DNA from: Endobugula sp965225895
Lineage (GTDB): Bacteria; Pseudomonadota; Gammaproteobacteria; Pseudomonadales; Cellvibrionaceae
DNA length: 64,000 nucleotides
Assembly (NCBI GenBank): GCA_965225895.1
Contig: CBDDBR010000011.1
Coordinates: forward strand, 1,674,001 to 1,738,000
Reading direction: 5' to 3'
Part shown: in pieces, positions 36,804 through 46,272 of the stretch
Layout: every line of letters starts with the position of its first letter
Position numbering within the stretch: the stretch's first letter is position 1
Notes under the pieces: generated by a model
Seen by the model: only the letters and a program-made list of their open reading frames with translations
What the model was told of the DNA's origin: nothing
Database searches by the model: none
Made by a program: the position numbers and the translations under genes

Positions 36804-38066
36804 CTAGCCTGGCACTCGTCGGATATTAACACCCAACAATTGTAATTTTTCTTCAATACATTCGTAGCCACGATCAATGTGGTAAATACGATCAACCACG
36901 GTATCGCCATCGGCAACAAGCGCTGCAATCACTAAACTTGCTGAAGCACGCAAATCCGTTGCCATAACAGGCGCTGCATTTAAACGTTCAACACCTGTAA
37001 CAATCGCTGTATTACCTTCTAGCTTTATTTTGGCACCCATACGATTGAGCTCATGTATTTGAATTAAACGATTTTCAAAAATCGTTTCAATCACTGTTCC
37101 AGTACCTTCTGCTACAGCATTCATTGCCGTAAATTGCGCCTGCATATCAGTAGGAAAAGCTGGGTATGGCGCCGTTTTAAGACTAACGGCTTTAGGTCGT
37201 CGACCTTCCATATCTAGCTCGATCCAATCTTCACCAATTGTGATCGATGCACCCGCTTCTTCTAACTTATGAATGACCGATTCTAAAATACTGGCACAGG
37301 TATCTTTAAGCTTTACACGCCCACGAGTTGCAGCCGCCGCAGCCAAAAATGTTCCCGTTTCGATACGGTCTGGCATCACTTTATAGTAACAACCGTTTAG
37401 GCGTTCAACACCTTGAATCACCAAAGTATCTGTACCCACACCACTGATTTGTGCACCCATTGCTTGTAAACAATGAGCTAAATCTACCACCTCGGGCTCT
37501 CGCGCTGCGTTTTGTAATATGGTTTCACCTTCAGCAAGCACGGCCGCCATTAATAAGTTTTCTGTGCCACCCACAGTGACCGTTTCCATTAGGATATTAG
37601 CGCCCTTTAAACGACCATTGCTGCGAGCACGAATATAGCCTTCATCCACTTCGATGATGGCTCCCATCGCCTCTAATCCACGCAAATGAATATCAACGGG
37701 GCGACTACCTATTGCACAACCGCCAGGGAAAGAAACATTGGCTTCACCGTAACGAGCCAGCATTGGCCCTAATACTAAAATCGAAGCACGCATGGTTTTC
37801 ACTAATTCATACGGCGCTGTATATTCAGCAATGGTATTTGCATCGATTTCAACACTCATTTTTTCATTTAACGTCACCGACAACCCCATGCTACGCAATA
37901 ATGCCAGCATGGTAGTAATATCGTTTAAGTGCGGTAAATTACCGATTTGAATGGGAGTTTCAGCCAGTATTGTGGCCGCCAAGATAGGCAATGCTGAATT
38001 TTTAGATCCCGAAATACGAATTTCGCCATCTAAAGGGCCACCGCCCTTAATGATTAATTTATCCAT
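36804..38066 (-). CDS. murA: UDP-N-acetylglucosamine enolpyruvyl transferase
   Basis: MurA makes the first committed peptidoglycan precursor and is the fosfomycin target. The N-terminal GGGPLDGEIRISGSKNSALP motif and the active-site loop FPGGCAIGSRPVDIHL, with the catalytic Cys that fosfomycin modifies, are present, so no natural target-site resistance is visible. VTVGGTENLLMAAVLAEG and RASASLVIAALVADG follow. 420 residues, normal. The run ibaG-murA-hisG-hisD is conserved in pseudomonads. Confidence 0.97.
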   Translation of the reverse strand: MDKLIIKGGGPLDGEIRISGSKNSALPILAATILAETPIQIGNLPHLNDITTMLALLRSMGLSVTLNEKMSVEIDANTIAEYTAPYELVKTMRASILVLGPMLARYGEANVSFPGGCAIGSRPVDIHLRGLEAMGAIIEVDEGYIRARSNGRLKGANILMETVTVGGTENLLMAAVLAEGETILQNAAREPEVVDLAHCLQAMGAQISGVGTDTLVIQGVERLNGCYYKVMPDRIETGTFLAAAAATRGRVKLKDTCASILESVIHKLEEAGASITIGEDWIELDMEGRRPKAVSLKTAPYPAFPTDMQAQFTAMNAVAEGTGTVIETIFENRLIQIHELNRMGAKIKLEGNTAIVTGVERLNAAPVMATDLRASASLVIAALVADGDTVVDRIYHIDRGYECIEEKLQLLGVNIRRVPG

Positions 38067-38090
38067 GAATCTCTTATCTATTAATGAGCA

Positions 38091-38318
38091 CTAGGCTTCT
38101 TGTGGTGTTAATGTTTTCATATTTACAGCGTGTATTGCACCGCTCGCAATATGCTCGGACAGTACGCCATATACTTTTTGCTGTCTTTTTAATGTATTTA
38201 AACCATCAAACACATCACTAACAATTGTTAAGCTAACATGACTACCTTCAACGACAACATCCACATCCGCTCCCGTTAACTGCTCTGTAAGAAGTGATTT
38301 AATCGCTTCAGATTCCAT
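38091..38318 (-). CDS. ibaG: BolA-family protein IbaG
   Basis: A 75-residue BolA-fold protein; BolA-type proteins work with monothiol glutaredoxins in iron-sulfur handling. The conserved YGVLSEHIASGAIHAVNMKTLTP region includes the His used for cluster ligation. It lies 24 nt before murA, so they are probably co-transcribed. The 187-nt gap to mlaC upstream, where mlaB is found in relatives, contains no recognisable gene. Confidence 0.93.
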   Translation of the reverse strand: MESEAIKSLLTEQLTGADVDVVVEGSHVSLTIVSDVFDGLNTLKRQQKVYGVLSEHIASGAIHAVNMKTLTPQEA

Positions 38319-38505
38319 AGTAATACTCTAATAAAAATTAAATTTTTTACTCTGCTATATCAATATAAAAGACCGTAAATACGAGCTTTGCAGAGACTGT
38401 TATAAATAGAAAGGCTCGCCAGTGTAATAAAAAAACACTATAGATGCACTATCGTAATTACGCATACAACTTATCAACAAGTCGCACTAACTCACCCAAC
38501 AACAA

Positions 38506-39156
38506 CTACTGAACACCCTGTTCCCATTGCTGGATAGTTTTATCGAGGTCGCCTTGATTCTTTGCCACTGCTGCCGAAAACTGACCACGAAATGTTTTAC
38601 CGAAGTTAATGCCGTTTAGCACTAAGTTAATCATCTTCCATTGCCCTTGACGATTTTTCGCCATGGAGTAGGAAACTTTTGTCACCCCAGAAGCACTTTT
38701 AATTTCTTGCACTACCGTTGCTCGACGAGCATCACCCACAGGCTTAACTGGATCCAGTACTTGAATCTCTAAGCCTTGGAATCCAGAAATACCCTTTCCA
38801 TAGGTGTTCACTAAGCCTTTTTTAAAGGCGATGGAAAACTGCTTGATTTGTTCTGGTGATGCTTTCTCAGCGTGTACACCCAACACCCCCTTAGCAATAT
38901 ATTCAAAGGCCACGACAGGATCTAAGATGGCAGATATTTGATCTACAAATGCTTCTGGCGATTTAACAGGGTCAATGCCCGTTTCAAGCAAACCCAAGAC
39001 TTTTTCAGTGGTTGCTCTGACCAAATCATGCGGCTCAGATGCCACATTTTGCGCAGAAACAGAAACAGCACCCAATAAGATCAAACCACCCAACAAGGCA
39101 TGTAACGATTGTTTAATACAAAATACGTTATTTATTGTCGATTTTATCCACTGCAT
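38506..39156 (-). CDS. mlaC: Periplasmic phospholipid carrier MlaC
   Basis: MlaC shuttles phospholipids between the outer-membrane MlaA complex and the inner-membrane MlaFEDB transporter. An extended signal peptide ends VSVSAQN (about residue 36); the mature domain contains ATTEKVLGLLETG, AFVDQISAILDPVVAFEYIAKGVLG and VLNGINFGKTFRGQF, typical of the family (Ttg2D). 216 residues. mlaF, mlaE, mlaD and mlaB are not beside it: a divergent antiporter lies upstream and ibaG downstream. Confidence 0.92.
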   Translation of the reverse strand: MQWIKSTINNVFCIKQSLHALLGGLILLGAVSVSAQNVASEPHDLVRATTEKVLGLLETGIDPVKSPEAFVDQISAILDPVVAFEYIAKGVLGVHAEKASPEQIKQFSIAFKKGLVNTYGKGISGFQGLEIQVLDPVKPVGDARRATVVQEIKSASGVTKVSYSMAKNRQGQWKMINLVLNGINFGKTFRGQFSAAVAKNQGDLDKTIQQWEQGVQ

Positions 39157-39421
39157 GTTTCTCTATTCCTCAATTCATTTCACGCATAAAATACAATATT
39201 GAGCCGTCACATATAAAGCCAATCACTGAACTTGGCTTCTGTAACAATACCCAACACCCTTTAACATTACCTTTGCCGCTATTTTCACCACTCTACAGAT
39301 TAAACCTGAATAATAGCTGACATTTATAGCCGCACACTATACCATTTACGGCCTTTATTAGATAAGCAATTAAACGCTCTATTTTACAATTCAACGCAGA
39401 AATCACCCAATAGGAACATAA

Positions 39422-40366
39422 ATGACTCAGCTATTACCTTGGCTTGCTATATTAGCGGGCTTTGTCGGGCTTGTATGGAGTGCAGATCGCTTTGTTGACG
39501 GCAGTGCCGCTATCGCCAATAACTTTGGCGTTCCCAAACTACTCATTGGCTTAACCGTAGTCGCCTTTGGTACATCCGCTCCCGAAATCGTCGTTTCAAT
39601 CAGTGCCGCCCTTAAAGGCACAGGCGAAATTGCCATCGGCAATGCTATTGGTTCTAACCTCGCCAATGTAGGCCTAGTACTAGGGATCACCGCACTCGTT
39701 GCACCCATTACCGTAAAATCCTACATACTCAAACAAGAAATTCCTATTATGCTGGGCGTTATGGGCATTACTGGATGGTTTTTATACAATGGCGAATTAA
39801 CCCGAATAGAAGGTATTACCCTTGTATCATTAATGATTCCGCTGATTGGCTGGCTGATTTACAACAAAAAGCAACACCCAGAAGAAGAGGAAGACATTGC
39901 TTCGATGGAAACATGGATGGCTAGCATATGGTTTCTTATAGGCCTTGCTTTATTAATTATCAGTGCCGAAAGCTTAGTATGGGGCGCCACAACAGTAGCC
40001 ATAGAATTTGGCATTAGCCCATTAATTATTGGATTAACAATTGTTGCCATTGGTACCAGCTTGCCCGAATTGGCTGCTTCAGTACTTAGCGCTCTCAAAG
40101 GACATCATGATATTGCTCTCGGCAATATTATTGGCTCTAATATTTTCAATTTACTCCTTGTTGCAGGTATACCCACCATCATACAACCACTTGATATGGG
40201 AACAGATGTTTTCTATCGTGACTATATCTCTATGATCGGCATTAGCTTACTGTTATGCCTAATGATGGCATGGGGGGTGTTATTTAAAAAGAATGCGATT
40301 CTTGGACGTTTTTCAGGTATCTTACTCTTAATCGCTTATGCAGGGTATTACACACTGCTAATTTGA
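39422..40366 (+). CDS. yrbG: Calcium/sodium antiporter (YrbG family)
   Basis: A 314-residue inner-membrane exchanger of the Ca2+/cation antiporter superfamily. Two inverted alpha-repeats are visible, each with the ion-binding signature: VVAFGTSAPEIVVSISAAL near residue 40 and VAIGTSLPELAASVLSAL near residue 208, followed by AIGNAIGSNLANVGLVLG and ALGNIIGSNIFNLLLVAG. About ten helices. It heads the yrbG-kdsD-kdsC-lpt series as in E. coli. The 265-nt gap to mlaC must hold divergent promoters; I saw no gene in it. Confidence 0.95.
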   Translation: MTQLLPWLAILAGFVGLVWSADRFVDGSAAIANNFGVPKLLIGLTVVAFGTSAPEIVVSISAALKGTGEIAIGNAIGSNLANVGLVLGITALVAPITVKSYILKQEIPIMLGVMGITGWFLYNGELTRIEGITLVSLMIPLIGWLIYNKKQHPEEEEDIASMETWMASIWFLIGLALLIISAESLVWGATTVAIEFGISPLIIGLTIVAIGTSLPELAASVLSALKGHHDIALGNIIGSNIFNLLLVAGIPTIIQPLDMGTDVFYRDYISMIGISLLLCLMMAWGVLFKKNAILGRFSGILLLIAYAGYYTLLI

Positions 40367-40407
40367 ATGTAAAACACGCTGAACCTTTGACTTAAATACG
40401 TATAAAA

Positions 40408-41391
40408 ATGACAACACACACACACACAAGCAATCATATTGCTATCGGCAAGCGCACAATTAAAATGGAGCTCGATGCGATCAACGCTCTAAGCGATCGC
40501 ATTGATGACACATTTCAACATGCCTGCGAACTCATTCAGCAATGCTCTGGCAAAGTTGTAGTCACAGGCATGGGAAAATCAGGCCATATTGCCAATAAAA
40601 TTGCCGCCACATTAGCCAGCACAGGCACTCCCGCGTTTTTTGTACACCCCGGCGAAGCCAGCCACGGTGATCTAGGGATGATAACAAAAAATGATGTCGT
40701 GATTGCCATATCAAACTCAGGTAACTCCGCTGAAATCAATGCCATTTTACCGCTATTAAAACGGCTACATATTCCACTTATCAGCATGACGGGCAATAAA
40801 ACATCGGGCCTTGCTCAAGCCGCTAACGTCAATCTCGATGTTAGCGTCGAGTGCGAAGCTTGCCCTCTTGATCTTGCCCCCACCTCTAGCACAACCGTTA
40901 CCTTGGTCATGGGGGATGCACTCGCCGTTGCCCTATTAGAAGCCAAAGGGTTTACTGCTGAGGATTTTGCTTTTTCTCACCCTGGCGGCGCACTCGGCAA
41001 GCGCTTATTATTAAAAGTGGCTGACATCATGCAACAAGGTCAACGCATTCCGCATATCGCAACAGACGCGACCCTGAGCCAAGCACTACTAGAAATGACA
41101 CAAAAAGGATTAGGAATGACAACCATTCTTAATGCCGATGGCACGCTTGCGGGTATTTTTACCGACGGAGATCTGCGACGCACCATTGATTCAGGCTCAG
41201 ATATACGTGACATACGTATTAACGATGTAATGAACACTACACCGCGCACAATAAAACCATCAATACTCGCTGCCGAAGCACTCGGCATTATGGAAGAAAA
41301 ATCCATTACATCACTGGTTGCCGTAGACGATCAACAACAGCCAATAGGCGTTATACACCTACACGATTTATTACGCGCAGGCTTGATATAA
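40408..41391 (+). CDS. kdsD: Arabinose-5-phosphate isomerase
   Basis: KdsD interconverts ribulose-5-phosphate and arabinose-5-phosphate, the first step to KDO of LPS. A SIS domain (residues about 35-190, VVTGMGKSGHIANKIAATLASTG and HPGEASHGDLGM) is followed by two CBS domains (about 205-325). 327 residues, typical. It lies 41 nt after yrbG and just before kdsC. Confidence 0.96.
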   Translation: MTTHTHTSNHIAIGKRTIKMELDAINALSDRIDDTFQHACELIQQCSGKVVVTGMGKSGHIANKIAATLASTGTPAFFVHPGEASHGDLGMITKNDVVIAISNSGNSAEINAILPLLKRLHIPLISMTGNKTSGLAQAANVNLDVSVECEACPLDLAPTSSTTVTLVMGDALAVALLEAKGFTAEDFAFSHPGGALGKRLLLKVADIMQQGQRIPHIATDATLSQALLEMTQKGLGMTTILNADGTLAGIFTDGDLRRTIDSGSDIRDIRINDVMNTTPRTIKPSILAAEALGIMEEKSITSLVAVDDQQQPIGVIHLHDLLRAGLI

Positions 41392-41400
41392 CTTGCGCCA

Positions 41401-41970
41401 ATGCCACACACTACGGATAAACACACCATGACTACCACTCAAACAATACCTAGCGATGTATTACAGCGAGCAAAAAATATTCGCTTACTCATTCTTGATG
41501 TCGATGGCGTATTATCCGATGGAAAGCTGTATTTCAGTAATAGCGGTGAAGAAATAAAAGCATTTAACTCTCTCGATGGTCACGGCATTAAAATGCTTCA
41601 AGCCAGCGGCGTACATGTTGCCATTATCACGGGGCGCACGAGCCACATCGTAGCAAAACGTGCGAGCGACCTAGGCATTCAACACTTAATACAAGGCCGC
41701 GAAGACAAATTAAATGCACTCAGCGAGCTACTTACCGATTTAAACATAGCCCATGAGGCCATTGCACACATGGGGGACGATTACCCTGACCTTCCCATTA
41801 TTCGACGTGTAGGCCTGGGGCTAGCTCCCGCCAATGCTCATCCTGTAATAAAACAACACTGCCAATGGCAAAGCCTGCTCTGCGGTGGTGACGGTGCGGT
41901 TAGAGAAGCCTGCGATATGATCATGAGCGCTCAAGGCACATTTGATCACGCCTTATCGGCCTATCTATAG
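41401..41970 (+). CDS. kdsC: KDO-8-phosphate phosphatase
   Basis: KdsC dephosphorylates KDO-8-phosphate. It is a HAD-superfamily enzyme: LLILDVDGVLSDGKLYF carries the two catalytic Asp residues, AIITGRTSHIV the second motif, and MGDDYPDLPIIRRVGLGLAPANAHP the metal-binding end. 189 residues from ATG 41401; an in-frame ATG at 41428 (180 residues) is closer to the usual length and could be the true start. Confidence 0.95.
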   Translation: MPHTTDKHTMTTTQTIPSDVLQRAKNIRLLILDVDGVLSDGKLYFSNSGEEIKAFNSLDGHGIKMLQASGVHVAIITGRTSHIVAKRASDLGIQHLIQGREDKLNALSELLTDLNIAHEAIAHMGDDYPDLPIIRRVGLGLAPANAHPVIKQHCQWQSLLCGGDGAVREACDMIMSAQGTFDHALSAYL

Positions 41971-42002
41971 CTACGACGCCATTAAGGATAAATGAAACAA
42001 TC

Positions 42003-42599
42003 ATGAATAAATGGCATTATATTCTCGTTGTTATTGCACTGATGGTCATATTAGCCCTCACCGTATGGCAAGCGCCTCCTGCTATACTATTAGAGCTATC
42101 TGAACAGGTAAAACAAACAGAAAAACAGTTTCCTGACTCCTATCTGATACAAACAAAAACAACACAGTACAACCTACAAGGCAATATTTCTCACATACTG
42201 CTTGCCGATAAAATCAGTCATTTTGAAGCTAAGGACAAAACACCACCTTACTCTTTGCTGGAACGCCCTATATTCACTTTTTTTAACGAATCGCCTAAAG
42301 CCGCTGCACCGTGGAAAGCCTCGTCACACACTGCACGCAGTATCAACGGTGACGAAGAAGTCATATTTAAGGGTGACGTAGTCTTAATACAAAACACAAT
42401 CGACAGCGACATACCCACAACCATCACATCAGAAGAGCTGCGCGTAAAACCTAACGAACAATACGCCGAAACCGACAAACCTGTTATTATAAAAAACACT
42501 GCTGGCACAACACACGCCACAGGCTTAAAAATGTCGCTAGACAATGAAACCATCGAATTACTCTCTAATGTGAGGAGTCGCTATGAAGCACAGCAATAA
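42003..42599 (+). CDS. lptC: LPS export protein LptC
   Basis: LptC is a bitopic protein that passes LPS from the LptBFG extractor to the periplasmic LptA bridge. One N-terminal helix (IILVVIALMVILALTVW region, residues 7-22) precedes a beta-jellyroll domain with ATGLKMSLDNETIELLSNVRSRYE at the end. 198 residues. It overlaps lptA by 17 nt. Confidence 0.92.
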   Translation: MNKWHYILVVIALMVILALTVWQAPPAILLELSEQVKQTEKQFPDSYLIQTKTTQYNLQGNISHILLADKISHFEAKDKTPPYSLLERPIFTFFNESPKAAAPWKASSHTARSINGDEEVIFKGDVVLIQNTIDSDIPTTITSEELRVKPNEQYAETDKPVIIKNTAGTTHATGLKMSLDNETIELLSNVRSRYEAQQ

Positions 42600-43095
42600 T
42601 TTACACCGCTTATTTATTCTGCTTACATTAGGCACATGCCTTAACATCAGCCAAACATTCGCGCTACCTGACGACAGAGAACAACCCATTAACGTGAGTG
42701 CCGACAAAGCATTTAAAAGCGAAAAATTAGGCACCACAATATACGAAGGTAATGTACTTATTACCCAAGGCTCCATACGTGTTTCGGGTGACAAAATAAG
42801 TATTTACGATAAAGCAGGCACAGTCACAAAAATGATTGCAGAGGGCCAACCCGCTAAATTCAAACAAAAGCCAGACGTACAAAGTGCTGATGTTATTGCC
42901 AATGGATCAACCATTGAATATGACATTAATGCCGAGACATTATTATTGCTAGGTGACGCCTTATTAAAGCAAGAAAGCAGAACGACAAACAGCAACAAAA
43001 TTACTTATGACATGAACACAGAAGTCGTCAATGCAGGTGACAATACTGGGCGCGTCATCATGGTACTTGAACCCTCACCAAAAACCCAAAAATAA
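42583..43095 (+). CDS. lptA: LPS transport periplasmic protein LptA
   Basis: LptA forms the periplasmic filament that carries LPS to the outer membrane. A signal peptide ends near QTFA (residue 27); the OstA-type jellyroll contains PINVSADKAFKSEKLGTTIYEGNVLITQGSIRV and DVIANGSTIEYD. 170 residues, normal. Starts within the end of lptC and is seven nt from lptB. Confidence 0.94.
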   Translation: MKHSNNLHRLFILLTLGTCLNISQTFALPDDREQPINVSADKAFKSEKLGTTIYEGNVLITQGSIRVSGDKISIYDKAGTVTKMIAEGQPAKFKQKPDVQSADVIANGSTIEYDINAETLLLLGDALLKQESRTTNSNKITYDMNTEVVNAGDNTGRVIMVLEPSPKTQK

Positions 43096-43101
43096 CTCAC
43101 T

Positions 43102-43827
43102 ATGTCTACCCTACAAGCTTCCAACTTAGCCAAGAGCTATAAAAAACGCACTGTCGTTATCGATGTATCTATTGAAGTTAAACGCGGTGAAATTGTTGGC
43201 TTACTCGGCCCTAATGGCGCAGGCAAAACCACGTGTTTTTACATGATATCGGGACTTGTTGCGGCGGATAAAGGCACTATTCAAATCAACGGACAAGACA
43301 TTAGCCAACTCCCCATGCATGGGCGGGCACGAGCAGGTATAGGTTACTTACCGCAAGAAGCCTCGGTGTTTCGCAAACTCACCGTCTCTGACAACATTCT
43401 TGCCATTTTAGAGACACGTAAAGAACTTTCGCGTGCTCAACGACTCGAAAAACTAGATACGTTATTACAAGAGTTTCACATTACTCACATCAAAGATTCT
43501 TTAGGCATGGCATTATCTGGCGGCGAAAGACGACGAGTAGAAATTGCTCGCGCGCTGGCAACAGAACCGCAATTTATCTTACTTGATGAACCCTTCGCAG
43601 GCGTAGACCCCATATCCGTTAATGACATCAAACAAATCATTACTCACTTACAAGAACGAGGCATCGGCGTACTCATTACCGACCACAATGTACGTGAAAC
43701 CTTAGCTATTTGCGAAAAAGCCTATATTGTAAGCGAAGGACATATTATCGCCCAAGGCGATGCCGAGGCGATTCTTGCCAATAAACAGGTTAAAGATGTC
43801 TATTTAGGCAATGACTTCTCACTTTAA
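43102..43827 (+). CDS. lptB: LPS export ABC transporter ATPase LptB
   Basis: LptB powers LPS extraction with LptF and LptG, which are encoded elsewhere. Walker A GPNGAGKTT (about residues 36-44), Q-loop YLPQEASVFRKL, signature LSGGERRRVEIARAL and Walker B FILLDEPFAGVDP, plus switch His in LITDHNVRET, are intact. 241 residues. Last of the kds-lpt group. Confidence 0.97.
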   Translation: MSTLQASNLAKSYKKRTVVIDVSIEVKRGEIVGLLGPNGAGKTTCFYMISGLVAADKGTIQINGQDISQLPMHGRARAGIGYLPQEASVFRKLTVSDNILAILETRKELSRAQRLEKLDTLLQEFHITHIKDSLGMALSGGERRRVEIARALATEPQFILLDEPFAGVDPISVNDIKQIITHLQERGIGVLITDHNVRETLAICEKAYIVSEGHIIAQGDAEAILANKQVKDVYLGNDFSL

Positions 43828-43880
43828 AATCAATAAAACACACACTACATTTTACGCTCTGTCAACCATACAAAACAAAT

Positions 43881-43903
43881 AGGCATAAGTTTTGCTTATG
43901 CCT
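43881..43903. repeat. Inverted repeat between lptB and rpoN
   Basis: A perfect nine-bp stem AGGCATAAG/CTTATGCCT with a five-nt loop, 54 nt past lptB. It is not followed by a U-tract on the plus strand (TGCTTATCCC). It may end lptB transcripts weakly or protect their 3' end. The rest of the 266-nt gap before rpoN has no gene. Confidence 0.45.
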
Positions 43904-44093
43904 TGCTTATCCCTCAATGACTGACTAAAATTGTAGACGTCAGTATGCATGAAGCAACACCCGCTCGGTGTAGATCAAGGACTCATTTCACCCATATCTA
44001 TAGGATCAAGACAGTCCATAGAGCACCAAGTTAAAAATTAACATTAAGAGCGATTAAAGCAAGACAAAAAAGCAACGAGATATTGCCAGCCGT

Positions 44094-45620
44094 ATGAAAC
44101 AGTCCTTACAACTTAAAATGGGTCAAAGCCTCACCATGACCCCACAGCTACAGCAAGCTATACGCTTACTACAGCTATCTACCTTAGATTTACAAAATGA
44201 AATCCAAGAAGCACTAGATACTAACCCTATGCTAGAAATAGCCGAAGACAATAAGGGTGACAGCAAGGAAAGTACAGAAAATAGCAGCAATAGCCAATCA
44301 GAAAAGCCGCAAGAAGCAACGATCAACCACAATGAAACTAGCAATGAAACACAACAAAGCGATGAACAAAACAACGAGTTAGAATGGTCACAAAACATAC
44401 CAGAAGACCTTCCCGTAGATACCAGCTGGGACGATGTGTATCAAAGTGCGCCAGCAGCAGCGCCTTCATCAGCCAACAATAATGATGACGAACATTTTGA
44501 AGCTCAAAGAGGCAGTACAGAAAGCCTACAAGACCACCTAATGTGGCAACTCAACTTAACCCATTTTTCTGATAAAGATTACTCTATCGCACTCACGATT
44601 ATTGACGACATTAAACCGTGCGGCATGCTATCGAGCAGCGTGAGCGATATTCATCTATCACTACAAAACAGCTTAGAAGACGTTGACGAAGATGAAGTTT
44701 TTGCAGTACTTCATCGCTTACAACAATTTGACCCCCCAGGTGTTGCCAGCCAAAACCTCGGGGACTGCTTACTCATTCAACTCAAACAATTTGAACTACA
44801 AGCCAAAGAACCCATTCCTGGCTTACAAACTGCCAAGATGATTGCAACCGACTACCTCGAGCTACTCGCAAGCCGCGACTACAAAACCTTAATGCGTAAA
44901 TTACGTATTAAAGAAGAGGAACTCAAAAATGCCATCACATTAATCCAAAGCACCAACCCTCGCCCTGGCGAAGATATTGGTAGCAATAATACGGAATATG
45001 TTATTCCAGATGTTTTTGTTACCAAAAAAAGTGATCGCTGGATGGTTGTCTTAAACCCTGACATTGCCCCCAAAATACAAATTAACAACCAGTATGCAGG
45101 ATTAGTTAAGCGCGCAGATTCAAGTACTGACAACACCTATTTGAAAGATAATTTACAAGAAGCACGTTGGTTCATCAAAAGTTTACAAAGTCGTAACGAG
45201 ACCTTACTGAAAGTCGCCACCGCTATTATAGAAAAGCAACGTGGATTTTTAGATTTTGGTGAAGAAGCAATGAAACCCTTAGTGCTGCATGATATTGCAG
45301 AAATTGTTGATATGCACGAATCAACAATTTCTCGTGTAACCACCAACAAATATATGCATACCCCTAAAGGTATTTTTGAATTAAAATATTTTTTCTCTAG
45401 CCATGTCAGCACGGACTCTGGTGGCGAATGCTCCTCTACTGCAATTAGAGCAATTATTAAAAAGCTTATTGCTGCCGAGAACGTCGCCAAGCCTTTAAGC
45501 GATAGTAAAATCACCACGTTATTAGCGGAGCAAGGGGTAAAAGTAGCGCGACGAACGATCGCAAAATATCGTGAGTCAATGTCTATCCCCCCTTCAAATG
45601 AACGCAAACAATTGATTTAA
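44094..45620 (+). CDS. rpoN: RNA polymerase sigma-54 factor
   Basis: Sigma-54 directs RNA polymerase to -24/-12 promoters and needs enhancer-binding ATPases. Region I (residues about 3-50, LKMGQSLTMTPQLQQAIRLLQ) and an acidic, Gln/Asn/Ser-rich region II (about 50-140) precede the core-binding domain; the helix-turn-helix (about 385-405) and the C-terminal RpoN box VARRTIAKYRE are intact. 508 residues. ptsN follows directly; hpf, usually between them, is absent. Confidence 0.97.
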   Translation: MKQSLQLKMGQSLTMTPQLQQAIRLLQLSTLDLQNEIQEALDTNPMLEIAEDNKGDSKESTENSSNSQSEKPQEATINHNETSNETQQSDEQNNELEWSQNIPEDLPVDTSWDDVYQSAPAAAPSSANNNDDEHFEAQRGSTESLQDHLMWQLNLTHFSDKDYSIALTIIDDIKPCGMLSSSVSDIHLSLQNSLEDVDEDEVFAVLHRLQQFDPPGVASQNLGDCLLIQLKQFELQAKEPIPGLQTAKMIATDYLELLASRDYKTLMRKLRIKEEELKNAITLIQSTNPRPGEDIGSNNTEYVIPDVFVTKKSDRWMVVLNPDIAPKIQINNQYAGLVKRADSSTDNTYLKDNLQEARWFIKSLQSRNETLLKVATAIIEKQRGFLDFGEEAMKPLVLHDIAEIVDMHESTISRVTTNKYMHTPKGIFELKYFFSSHVSTDSGGECSSTAIRAIIKKLIAAENVAKPLSDSKITTLLAEQGVKVARRTIAKYRESMSIPPSNERKQLI

Positions 45621-45701
45621 TTAGCATCACCGCATAGAAGGCAACACAATATATTCTCTACACCAATAGCTAACGTAAACATAACCAAGACGATATTTAC
45701 T

Positions 45702-46148
45702 ATGGATATAGCATCACTTTTATCGCCAAGTTTTATCCTTTGCAAACATTCAAGTAGTAGTAAAAAACGCGTACTTGAAGAGATCGCCGAACACCTAGGC
45801 GAACAACTTCCCAAACTGCAAGCCAATACAATATTTAAAGCGCTAATCGCACGAGAAAAACTAGGTTCCACAGGAATAGGCAATGGCATTGCCATCCCCC
45901 ATTGCCGAATACCGCACTGCGATAAAACCATCGGCATGCTAGTCACACTAGATAATGGCATTGATTTTGACGCCATTGATAATGAAAATGTTGATATAGT
46001 CTTTGTATTGCTTGTACCCGAAGGCGCCAACGAAAATCATTTAAAAACACTAGCCAACATTGCTGAAGCATTTTCTAACAACGAGATCTTACACAAAGTA
46101 CGTCATGCAAATGACACGCAAATGTTATTAGATGCGATTAATACATAG
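45702..46148 (+). CDS. ptsN: Nitrogen-PTS enzyme IIA
   Basis: PtsN (EIIA-Ntr) is the terminal phospho-acceptor of the regulatory nitrogen phosphotransferase chain. The phosphorylated His lies in GNGIAIPHCRIPH (about residue 68). Preceding SSSKKRVLEEIAEHL and ALIAREKLGSTGIG and the LVPEGANENHLKTLANIAE segment are family features. 148 residues. Works with Npr encoded downstream. Confidence 0.96.
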   Translation: MDIASLLSPSFILCKHSSSSKKRVLEEIAEHLGEQLPKLQANTIFKALIAREKLGSTGIGNGIAIPHCRIPHCDKTIGMLVTLDNGIDFDAIDNENVDIVFVLLVPEGANENHLKTLANIAEAFSNNEILHKVRHANDTQMLLDAINT

Positions 46149-46272
46149 TATTTAACGCATCATTTTTAATGCTCAACACGCTAATAAACAATATATTTAA
46201 CAAACAGTAAAAGCACAACCTAACAGTCACTTTATAAATGTAACGCAATAACAGCCACTAGGTAAACACGTA

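Noticed and set aside
45137..45607. 156-codon antisense frame within rpoN
   Set aside because: Shadow of the real sigma-54 frame, which has clear domain motifs; the same holds for antisense frames in gatA, gatB, kdsD, degS and mgtE.
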